Below, in pieces: positions 44,105 to 54,200 of a stretch of DNA of 64,000 bases. Positions within the stretch are counted from its first letter, which is position 1, and each line of letters starts with the position of its first letter. The translations under genes and the position numbers were made by a program. Source of the DNA: Trichobilharzia regenti (Eukaryota > Platyhelminthes > Trematoda > Strigeidida > Schistosomatidae); contig OX235266.1 in NCBI GenBank assembly GCA_944472135.2, forward strand, positions 18,184,186-18,248,185, given 5' to 3'. The notes under the pieces were generated by a model that saw nothing but the letters and a program-made list of their open reading frames with translations, had not been told where the DNA came from and searched no databases.

Positions 44105-44462
44105 TGTCAGCCACGTCTCGTAAACCGTTAATGCCCAGGTCTCGCTACGCTCGGGCCCACGCTGTTCCTTGAAGATTTCAGAAACGCTTAGTTATAACGG
44201 ACGAAAAAACCAAAACACCGATCTGCCGCTTGATATTTCTTTATTGTTACACCAACATATAAAAAGAATAAGTGAACTAAGGTCTGAAAACAAATATTAC
44301 AATAATAATTCACTGTATTACTTCTGACGATGTTTCACTCTTCTTTCTGAACAGCGACCGATGAGACGATGACTGTCGTATTGATGCCTCCGCGAAAATT
44401 GGGGAAGTTGATTTTGAGCAAACAACCATGAATTGATCGTTCAATCTTCAACTCCATTGATA
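44105..44462 (-). repeat. 5' LTR of GLE copy D (358 bp)
   Basis: TGTCAGCCACG to ATTGATA (last dinucleotide TA for CA). The DNA just inside it shows no clear TGG-type primer site next to the LTR, so the primer tRNA is unresolved. Confidence 0.92.
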
Positions 44463-44467
44463 GGTGT
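44463..44467. repeat. GGTGT target-site duplication (right)
   Basis: Right member of the pair with 36,906-36,910. Confidence 0.85.
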
Positions 44468-44850
44468 CCTGCCATTGCGTAGGCATAGACATGCTCTTGG
44501 AAATCCCAGAAGGACAGCTCACCGGGTGGGCGCTCGCATTTCTTTTTACTGAGTGTTTGCCGTCCATGATACTGACTACCGACAGATGTTGCTGCGGCAC
44601 CGTCTGTGGACACCTTTAAGCGAGGGTTGGACAATCATGCAGTGACAGAATGACTGTATCCAAATGGCCCACCCTCTTAAAATCCTATACACCAATAACG
44701 GGTAGTCATCTTAACTCATTGTTTTACTTTTCTACATTCCCTCCTGACCACTCCAGCTACTTCACCTACACTTATTATTATTGGTATTATATGCATATAT
44801 ATTTATATGTGTATATATATTTCAACTTTAAACTCACATAGAAATGCACG
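44463..44850 (+). mobile_element. 3' end of the CR1-like LINE interrupted by the GLE array
   Basis: Continues the CR1 from 36,910 (…CAAACAAAGGTGT). Codons give RSHFFLLSVCRP and then VDTFKRGLDNH, the usual C-terminal end of CR1 ORF2. The uninterrupted junction is seen on the minus strand at 47,780 (ACCCAAACAAAGGTGTTCTG). The 3' UTR ends in TTATTATTATTGG and AT-rich repeats. Confidence 0.8.
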
Positions 44851-45539
44851 CATTACATCAGTCCGCAGCCTTCCAGTGAGTTTTGTGATGCATGTAACTC
44901 CAGCTGACATGCAGTAGCCTAAGAGGATGGTCATGTGCATGAAACTTAGAATTAGGGAGTAGAGTAATGCTGATACTTTGGTCAGTTGATCGATAAGAAA
45001 CAGGTTAAATCTGTGGCAATATTAGATTATTCCACCACGGCATTGAATTGTGATGTTCACAATTTCACGAAATGCCTACTAGGATGACCTACCTTCTCCC
45101 CCACTCTCTGAAGAGTAGGTGGATATGAAAGCCGGGGGTGAACTATACCACAAGTTGATATATGTTAGCTCGTGAAAACATTACCGATATTGGATATTGG
45201 AATTGATTATGAGTACCAACTGTCAGAAGAATTTTCTGAGCATTCACTCAGTGTTATCAAGAGGGGAATTGAGATCCAAAAGTGTCTGTTGATATGGCAG
45301 TGAAACAGACTCAGAATCTTACATCTACGATTGATAATCCTAAAACTGTATTGTATATGTCGGATTCGTCCTTCAAAGTCAGCGGGTATTTCGTAAATGT
45401 AGGTCATTCTGGGCTTATCCTCATAAAATTTGAAACCAAACTGTCAATGAATAAGCGTACAAACTAAATCCCCACGACCTATTCTGCCTTCTCTCACTCT
45501 GTCTTTTCCTTATGTCACCTTTATTATTCCACTTATCTC
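44851..45539. other. mostly unassigned; one heptamer tail
   Basis: 45,186-45,199 has two GATATTG units preceded by GCTCGTGAAAAC, the 3'-end signature of the repeat at 45,540-45,870. Two overlapping open frames near 45,207-45,467 have no recognisable motif. Confidence 0.4.
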
Positions 45540-45870
45540 AACCTATATTATCTACACTACAACCTATTATTATTATTATTACTATTCTGCTTTTATGACT
45601 ACACCGAATGACCAAGGGGAGTTAGGTCAAACTCCATTCACGGCAGCAATACAGTCCTAACATACTGCATACTACAAACCACATCTCGACCAATCCCCGC
45701 ACCACTCCTCCTGGAGTCTACCAGAGCTAAAGCAGTCGAGTGTCGGGACTTACTACGCAGAAGCTCACCGAAGATCTGGAACCTCTACCTCACAATCAAG
45801 AAGCGAGCTCAAAGAAATCACTGGTTTATACTAGCTCGTCATCAGGATATTGGATATTGGATATTGGATG
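45540..45870 (+). repeat. LINE/SINE 3' end with GATATTG heptamer tail, forward copy
   Basis: Contains CATACTACAAACCACAT, TACGCAGAAG, CACAATCAAGAAGCGAGC and TTTATACTAGCTCGT, ending in three GATATTG units (45,846-45,866). An inverted copy is at 46,960-47,290. Class unknown; short tandem 3' tails are typical of CR1-like elements. Confidence 0.65.
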
Positions 45871-46640
45871 TTTTTTAAGTGAACTAATAGATTAGCAACT
45901 TTCTGGTCTGTTTTGGCATAGTTTATAGTCTGAATATTGTGAAGAGTGAATAAAAGGTAGTGGGTTGGGTTTTTCATCCAAAGATCATGGTTATTTCATC
46001 GACCAGAAATAGGGTTAGGAAAATATTTGGACATAAGCGTTGCAGTGTGCTACTGAATGTCATCTAATCAACAGCAAATGTAGAGCATATACTGCTCTAA
46101 AAGACTAAATGCTATGGTACATTGTAACTTTATCAGTTGGCGTCATCTGTCAGTGATAGATGTGATTTCAGACAATTTGTCAGACTTATTGAATCAATTA
46201 CATGTGTTTGTTGCTTAGGGAGACTTTATTTCGTTCCTGGTGTGTTTACTGAACCGATATACAAACAGTTTCGTCTCTTCCCTACCAATTAATTGCTTCT
46301 TGGCTAATATGCTAACTAAGTAAACAACTTTAGGGCATTTTAAATGTTTGGAGAGAAATGCATCAAAATATCACCCGTCTCTCAGAAGCCCCACTCTTAT
46401 CAAAAGGTCTTAATGCTCGAAATAGATCCGTAATAACTTTGCTTATTACGATTTAGATCACAGTGGCTTTGACTCGATGAAGTACTGCTAGTTTCAACGA
46501 GGTATTGGATATATGCTGTCCTGAGAAGTACGATCCCATTATGTCTGGTAATCTTACAGGATAAGGGCAGTATTGCTTTTCAATTGTTGGTTGGCAGAAA
46601 TTTGCGTGGTTATAGGTTTGTCCACGACGTGACATTGGAT
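45871..46640. other. unassigned stretch between inverted repeats
   Basis: No gene or recognised repeat seen. Confidence 0.35.
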
Positions 46641-46810
46641 AAAAAACCACTAAACAGTCAGGGAGTACTGTATAACCACTTTGTCGTAATTTAAGACTCT
46701 CCATCAATGGGCACCCACCGGGGTTCGATCCTGTGGCCCTCTGGTTACCAGGTGAGCTTCCTGACCATTCAGGGGCTGAGACTCGACCCAATAGCTGAAC
46801 TTCGCGATAT
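46641..46810 (-). mobile_element. tRNA-derived SINE with hammerhead relic (GTACTG family)
   Basis: The minus strand has a tRNA-like head with B box GGATCGAACCCC (about 46,715), then GGTGGGTGCC, TTGATGGAGAGTCTTAAATT, GACAAAG and CAGTACTCCC. In the better copy at 48,453-48,502 these positions form a hammerhead-like core. Here the core and stem I are strongly decayed. Confidence 0.55.
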
Positions 46811-46959
46811 ATGGTGCTTCCATCAGCCAATATCATCACCGAGTGACTGTTCACTTACTTGATTTAGTGGACATAGCTGGTCACTGCATCTCACTCGAAC
46901 TCTAGGTAAATTCATGTAGAGAGGCAGTCACTAGTGAATATCAGATTAATTTCCAAATG

Positions 46960-47290
46960 TGATGTCCAATATCCAATATCGTTTTTACGAGCTAGTATAA
47001 ACCAATTTGATTTGTTTGTGCTCGCTTCTTGATTGTAAGGTATAGGTTCCTGATCTTCGGTAAACTTCTGCGTAGCTTGTCCCGCCACTCAACTGTCGTA
47101 GCTTTGGTTGACTCCAAAGGGAGTAGTGCTGGGATTAATTATATGTGGTTTGTAGTATGAGGTATGTTAAGACTGTTACTACAGTGATTGGAGTTGATCC
47201 TTTCGCCAGTTTGTCCTTCGGTATCGTCGACAAGAGAAAAGAGATAGTAATAATAATAATAGTAATAAAGATAATAATAGATATAATTAG
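46960..47290 (-). repeat. heptamer-tailed repeat, inverted copy
   Basis: Reverse complement of 45,540-45,870 with about one difference in six; two GATATTG units at 46,966-46,980. Confidence 0.65.
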
Positions 47291-47363
47291 TGAAGTTATT
47301 CAGACTAAGAGACAGAAACGGAAATAGGAAAGCGTAACAACAGTCAGCTCATTAAGTTTGAAG

Positions 47364-47368
<5 letters not shown>

Positions 47369-47403
<35 letters not shown>
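47369..47403. repeat. (TA)n microsatellite
   Basis: Uninterrupted TA dinucleotides, followed by AATAATAATG repeats. Confidence 0.95.
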
Positions 47404-47407
<4 letters not shown>

Positions 47408-47419
47408 AATAATAATGAT

Positions 47420-48005
47420 ATTAATATTATAATTACTATTATTATTATTAAGTTGTCAGGAGAGTAAGACGGGAGAGAATGTAAAGAAGTAAAACGACGA
47501 GTTTAATTGTCTACCCCTGAATGGTGTATGCGATTTTAAGGAGATAGGCCATTTGGATGTAGTCCTTGTATCGCTGCACCGTTGTCCAGCCTTCGCTTAA
47601 AGGCATCCAAAGACGGTGCCATAGCTACATCTGCCGGCAAGGAATTCCAGGGATGGCAAACCCGCAGTGAAAAGAAGTGGGAGCGCACCGGGCCCTTGCC
47701 CTCTGGTGAGCTATCCTTCTGGGATTTCCACGTGGGGGCCTATACCTACTCAATGGCAGAACACCTTTGTTTGGGTGATTCTGGTCATTTGTTATTTTGT
47801 AGGCAGTAATCATATCCCTCCTAAGCCGACGGTAGCTAAGTGTGAACAGGCCTAATTTCTTCAGCCTTTCATCATATGGTTTGTTTCGGAGACCAACCAC
47901 TCCTTTTGTTGCCCGTCGTTGGACTCTTTCCGAGAGGTTGGCGTCTCTTCTCAGCATTGGAGGTGCAATAATATTATGCACCTCAAGGTGTGGCCTGAAA
48001 GCATA
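47420..48005 (-). mobile_element. CR1-like LINE 3' end
   Basis: The minus strand encodes AFRPHLEVHNIIAPPMLRRD, RRATKGVVGLRNKPYDERLK, LGLFTLSYRRLRRDMI and RARARCAPTSFHCG, the C-terminal blocks of CR1 RT. The 3' UTR (ATCCAAATGGCC, CTTAAAATCG) matches 44,650-44,850 and ends in ATT-type repeats. 5' truncated at 48,005, less than 200 bp upstream of the Hook start codon. Confidence 0.85.
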
Positions 48006-48194
48006 CAAGTTTTATTATATTTTTAAAACTCAGTATTTTTGTTTTCTTACTGGAATATTTTTATTTGTACCATTTTTGTTATACTTTATTTTACAGATTA
48101 TCTCTCTGCATCAGAAAACTTGAAGTATTACTTCTCTTATTTTGTTTATTGAACATCTTACAAGATTGGCATATACACACTGGATTTTCCGCTT
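48006..48194 (+). promoter_or_regulatory. presumed 5' UTR and promoter region of the Hook gene, with splice-acceptor-like site
   Basis: AT-rich. CATTTTTGTTATACTTTA then TTTTACAG (AG at 48,095-48,096) is a good acceptor. It could serve a 5' UTR intron or spliced-leader trans-splicing, which schistosomes use for some genes. No clear TATA box or start site can be assigned. Confidence 0.35.
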
Positions 48195-48233
48195 ATGTCG
48201 TTAGATCCTCCAATTGAAAATCTTCTTAAATGG
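48195..48233 (+). CDS. hook: Hook exon 1 (coding part)
   Basis: ATG followed by 12 codons ending TGG at a GTACAT donor. This ATG is the only one giving a Hook-like start before FNTA. The following intron is just 39 nt, fitting the very short 5' introns known in schistosome genes. Confidence 0.8.
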
Positions 48234-51200
48234 GTACATTTCGAATTATCAATTTTTAAACTATCTCTATAGTTGAGAACGTTTAATACAGCGGCAAGTG
48301 TTCACTCCGTACATGATATCTCGGATGGTATTGTCTTGGCTAAAGTTCTACATTCCATGTGAGTAGTTTTTCATTTATAATTGATTCATTAAACATGTCC
48401 ATTGAAAATTCGAGTTGACATCAGTTAGAGCACCATTGGAAAACCAGCTGGGAGTACTGGACAGCTGTTTCATCAGCCTAGTTTGGGACTCTTCATCAGT
48501 ACGCACCCACTGGGGTTCGAACCCACGACCTTCTGGTTACAAGGCCAGGGAGCTCGTAGACCACTAAGCCTCTGGGACCCCCGATCTAGTGACCAGTTCA
48601 TGAATTCCATGTTCTGTCAATTCACGACATAGGGTGACCACTTCGCAATGTCTTCTTCGTCGATGAGTTACTGCCTCACCTTCAATCTGCTGCGCCCTAC
48701 TGGTCACGGCCTCCCACTAGAACCCCAGGTGACTACCTGCCTACCTGAATAGGGATAGTCGCTAGTGAGCATCAGATGAATTTTCAAGTATTGGGTTTTT
48801 GTAAGTTCTTTAAATAACATCGATTTATTACTAAGGTAAGGAGGTAACAGTTCAGAAGCATATATATGTGTGCTAATCACGGTTAACGAAAGCATTCGTA
48901 TATGCTATAATTACACCCTATATGCATTAAAAATACACTTCCATCAAAACACGTGACGTGACTAATACTCATTCAGAACACTGTTTAATCAGCACGAAGT
49001 CAGGGTGAAACTACATATATCATTTTAAACAAACAAAATTACTTAGTAGATGAAGTCATGAAATGACACTGGATTAGCATAGTTGGACATGTTGAACACA
49101 AATCTACTTGAATTCATCAATCAATACGTCAAATATTGTCTATCAGATTAAGAAACTATAAAAATAAAAAGCCAAAATCAATTTATAAATCCACTTACTG
49201 TCAGTATAGAACAAATTAAGAGTATCAAGTCTCTGTCTGTCTGTTTTTGACATAGAACTCTGCACCGATGTGCAGCAGTTCAAGTCGCCACACTCCCTCC
49301 TTGTAGTACACAAAGCACGAGAAGAAATGCATAATAGTGACAGTTAACACAGGTGTGAGACAAAGGAATAGTAATAACGAAGAACAATATGGTTTCATTG
49401 GAAATCATAAGTCACGAGGAGTGGATGCATCTGCACCAGCCATTGAGAACGATGAGTTTGAGCCATATCACCAATTGTTTCCAGCCATTAGTTTTTACCG
49501 TCCTGAGGACCCCAACCAGTCAGGAAGTCTACACTTTTTTTACGTGGATTTCATTGATTGGTGCCATGTTTTGGTTTGACCACCACTCGCTTTTTTCCAG
49601 CCTGACCTTATGTCAGCTAACATTGCCCATCGTTGAGAAAGGCGATGACCAGGCATACGTAACACATGCCTCACTCTCAGTTTGCTCTCTTTGTAAACCT
49701 TGCAACCGGCTAGGCGTGCACCGACCGGGAGTCGGATTGCAGACTACGTACATCGTAGGCGAGCAGTCTACTGGTGGACCACTGACGCACACTGTAAACC
49801 ATATACTGTGTTCTGGTTGATTAGACCGAAATTTTCGGTGTCTGTGGACATATCGGCTCGTATTACGGGGGCTTCAACGAACTCTAAGAATGAACTTGAA
49901 GTAATTTGGTAAATGATGACCAGCAGTGGAATCCAGGATGCACAGTTTGTCCTATTCGGGACTCATCATCTGGATGTGTGTACCTGCATTCTCCAGTGAG
50001 TGGGCGGAGTTTTTCCCACGGAGAATTGAATCTAGTATCCATGGTTCCAGACGCGAAATCGTTATTGTAGTGGCTCATTTAGTTTGGTGAGAACGATGGA
50101 TACTGGGTTCTAGTCTCAGCGGGAACACCTTCGCCGACTCACTGGGGAATGTACGTACATCTGATTGACGAGTCCCAAATAGGATGAGATGAGCATCCGC
50201 CAAGTTACTTCATTTTATTTCATAATTTTCGGCAAATTCCATTAGTGTTATCTTATATATATTAGTATATAGTTGCAAGACAACTGCTAAACGTCCTAGA
50301 GATAAAGAGACCTGTGAACTTGCATCGATATGCTACTGTACAAAGTTTTATGCTTGTTTTTCTGCTTGTGCTTTCTTTTCACCCAGCTTAACAATATTTA
50401 TTAATTAGTTTTGATGATTTTTATTCCCACTGGGGTCTGAGTGGAACATAGAACTTTAGCAGGACGTCTTTATTAGATGGCTCTAAGACTGCCAATAAGC
50501 TTTCCTTTCTTGTACATATGATCTTCTCTATATAGACCCTCGGATGCCCAATTTGTCCTTTCCTACTCGGGTCCCACTTGAGGGTCTGTCTGATGTGACT
50601 CCACTCAACGATCTTCCCTGCCGTATGTCCCTGCCAATCTCCATATCCCGTAGTATATCTGTCTTTCTGGATTCAACATAGAACTTGGCACCGAAGTGCA
50701 CCAGTTCTAGTTGCCACGTTCCAAATACCACTCAAAGGTAGACAAGGAGATGAATGGAGAGAATGAATAGAGTTTCACAAGTATAAGAGGGAAACAGAAT
50801 GAGTAATGGTAGAAAGGAATATGAAAGATTACAGAGACTGAATACATCTGCGCTGGCCATTGACAACGATTTTGAGCCATGTCACCTATTGTCTCCAGCC
50901 ATTGATTCCTAGAGTCCCGAGGGCCCCAACCCGGAAGTCTGCATCTCCCTACCTGACTCAGTTTAACTGTCAAGGATTTCATGGATTGATGAGGCCATGT
51001 TTTTGTTTGGCCACCACTTACTCTTTTCCAACCTGCAACTATGTCAGCTAGCAATGCCCGTCGTCGGGGAAGGCGATGGTTAGGCATGCGCAGCACCTGA
51101 CCTAGCCATCTCAATCTATGTAACTTTATAGCCTCGTCGATTGATTTTCACTCTTTGCCCAACACTCTACGCCTAACGTCAACATTACTTACCTTATTAT

Positions 51201-54200
51201 ATCACCTAACGTGAGAAAGAGATCGTAGACATCTGTGATCAAAAACAGTCAATCTTTTCATGTCTTCAACTCGTATTGGCCATGTTTCAGAGCCATAGAG
51301 AAGGACGGAGTGAGCTGATGAGCAGTACACACGTCCCTTGGTTGATAGCCGGATGTCACGCCTACACCAAAGATGGTTTAAGTTGACGAAAGCAGCTCGA
51401 GCTTTCTGGATCCGTGCTGAGATTTCGTCGCCAATCAGTCCGTTGGTGCTGTTACAACTTCCCAAATAGGTGAAGCGGTCAACATGTTCTATCACTTCAT
51501 CCCCTATCACTAAGCTAGGATTTGATGTAGTCCAGTCCTGTAGGTCCTTGATTGGTTCGTTGTCAAAGTCCCCTGTCTCTTATCCTTTCTGGCCAGCCAT
51601 CTGATCTCTATTGTCAAGCCAGCAAAGGCAGCTGGTGATAAAAGTCTACAGCCTATTGGGAATGATATCGGTGACGCATGCATCAATATAGAAGCTCTGA
51701 TTTGACATTAATGCTCAAGATGCTATAGGTTTCCTTAGCTGATATCCTTTCAGGATTTTGAAAAAGGTTGTCACTTGACAGTCATGTGCATGTCGATACA
51801 TTTAGAAGTCAGTCGAATATTTTCATGAGTGTAAGAGTTAACTAGACCACATCATTAATAATAATAATAATCTTTTTTATTCCGAAAACAGTACTTATAA
51901 TACAGAATGGAATTCTCAGCCTTTTTCACAATATTGCATATGATTTACTTAAAATATACAGAAAATTAAAAATTAAAACAAAATTAACCAGAGGAATTTC
52001 TCCACACTTATGATATAAAGTCAAAAATATTTGAAGCACGAGTTGAGAATAATAAATGTAATCATAATGATAATAATGACAGTGAGTTTATTTCAAACGG
52101 TATTGTCAATTCAGTTTGGAAATTTTAGCATGTTATAGGTTATTGGATCTAATGTTCTGTTGATATATTATAGTGAGGGGAAATACAAGATTAACGGTGG
52201 TAACACAGCTTAAATTATGTTCAAACTTATGAAAAGTAAATAAATAAATAAAAACAAAAATTGAGGGGATTATAAATATAAGAAATACAATAACAATAAA
52301 GATTGATGTTGTAAAGATGGAGGAAATGGTTTATTTAGTAGTGCAAAGAAGGTTAGTTAGTTCTTGTGTAACACTCTTTTCATCACATAATGTACGTGTC
52401 GCCAAATATGGTGTCGTGGAATTTTTATACTTAGACGTACGTGCATAAAGTCTTCTGAAGAGACTTCTTGTTTTACCTGAGGAGACAAAAGGTTGGAGCT
52501 ACGGGTAGAGCGGGTGCTCACAGTCTGACAAAATCCCTTTAGCGAATTTGTTGCATGACATCAAGTGCCTATCAGTGACAATGTCAACGATATTGCCCAA
52601 TGGGATACCACTTGCCCTACTGGCCGACAGTTTTCAGAGTTCTACGAAGTATGACATAGTCTTTTTTAAGCAATCCAGGAAAGAATGGGGGTGAAGAATA
52701 GAGAAGAATAGTTAAAATACACGAGTTGACAAACTGTGAGAGGAGGAGTGGTTGGGTTATGCCTGAGTGCCTTAACTTTTTAATGTAAAAAGTCAGACGA
52801 AATATTCTTTTAGAAATCGCTAAGATATGGGAAGACCAGGAAAGATCAGAAGGAAGAATTAATCCAAGATACTTAACGACAGACTTGATTTCTATATCAT
52901 TATCATCAATTTTGCAAGGGTCATAGGAACCAACGGCTTAGTCATTTAACTTTTGTTTACATCGGAAAATGAAATTAACAGTCTGACATTCAAAACTCAA
53001 TAGACAAAGCAAAATTCAAAGTGGATTACCTAAATCTGAGAACCATATCACTCTGGTATTCTTAAATTTGAAAGTTCTGCTTTTAGAGAGAGGGGAGAAA
53101 AGACAGATTCAGAAGAACTTTGATGAATAGAAACGTGTGTGGCTGGAAGAAAGAATAGTGAACTGGAAAAAAAACATGAGGGTTTAATGTGGATCTAGGA
53201 CATTAGAGAGAGTCATATCACTAATAATCTCCACCCATTGGTTCCTAGAATCCTGAGGAAACCAATCAGACAGCAGTCTTCAAGCCCCCACCCCCGAACC
53301 CACCAGCATGACTGGCTCAAACCACTTTAATGAACTGATACCATGTTTTGGTCTGACCACCCCCTTCCTAACTCTCTTCTCCTTCCCCAACCTATTTCTA
53401 TCTCACTTGACATCGCTATGCAAGGCGTAACACGTGTCTTAGTCATCTTACTCGATGCAGCTGTACAACCTCATCCATTGACCTCTATTCCTTGCCTAGT
53501 ACTCTATGCCTAATCTGAATATTTCTCACCACTTAACATGGGAGGTAGAACTCAAACAGCATCTACGGTCAAAGACAACTCTACTAGCCTTTTAATGAAT
53601 GTAGCATGCTTTAACCAAATTATCTTGACTGATATTATTTTAAAATTCATAGAATAATTATTTTAGTATTCTGGATTTTTTCTGTCTCTCTAAAATTGGT
53701 GTGTATTTTTAATGGCCACCAGAATATATCATTTGGTTTCATATTTCATAGAATCCTTCTTTGTTTGTGTGTCTTGTAAGTATGCATAGATATTGAAGTA
53801 GCTATGGCCACTCACTGTCACGCACACAAATACACACTCACATACACACGCACATATTCACGCAAATGTATACCGCAGGTACATACAGTTCCATCGACAT
53901 AGAAAAAGATGTAAAGGAAGTGATCTGTTTCGCTTTGTTTTTTCTAAAAATCAGAAATTCTACTTCGTATCAGATCGGCAAATTGTATAATCGAGTGATG
54001 TGTATGTCTTTTGCGTGTGTGTGTGTGTGTGTTCGCGTTTGTGCGGATACCACCATGTGATATCGTGGTGTGTGTATGTTATACGAGTGTGATATATCGT
54101 GAAATATAATCGTTGTAGGTGAAAAATTCGCATTTAAGAAAAAAAACAAGAACTGTGCAAAGCATCATGGAACATGAAGTGAACGTCTGTGTTTTATTAA

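Larger units (their letters stand above)
36911..44462 (-). mobile_element. tandem GLE array C-D (three LTRs, two internal regions)
   Basis: LTRs start at 36,911, 40,508 and 44,105, an exact 3,597-bp period. Each internal region holds one gag gene, three stem-loops and a leader of about 145 bp between gag ATG and the 5' LTR. GGTGT flanks the whole array, so it derives from one insertion enlarged by unequal exchange. No protease, RT, RNase H or integrase coding is present. Confidence 0.92.

Noticed and set aside
45207..45467. Two overlapping frames on opposite strands as a possible small gene
   Set aside because: No motif, no splice context and no repeat in the window to support selection.
53820..54060. 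CA- and GT-rich tracts as a CRISPR-like or regulatory array
   Set aside because: Simple dinucleotide-type repeats of irregular spacing; no repeat-spacer structure is present and the genome is eukaryotic.
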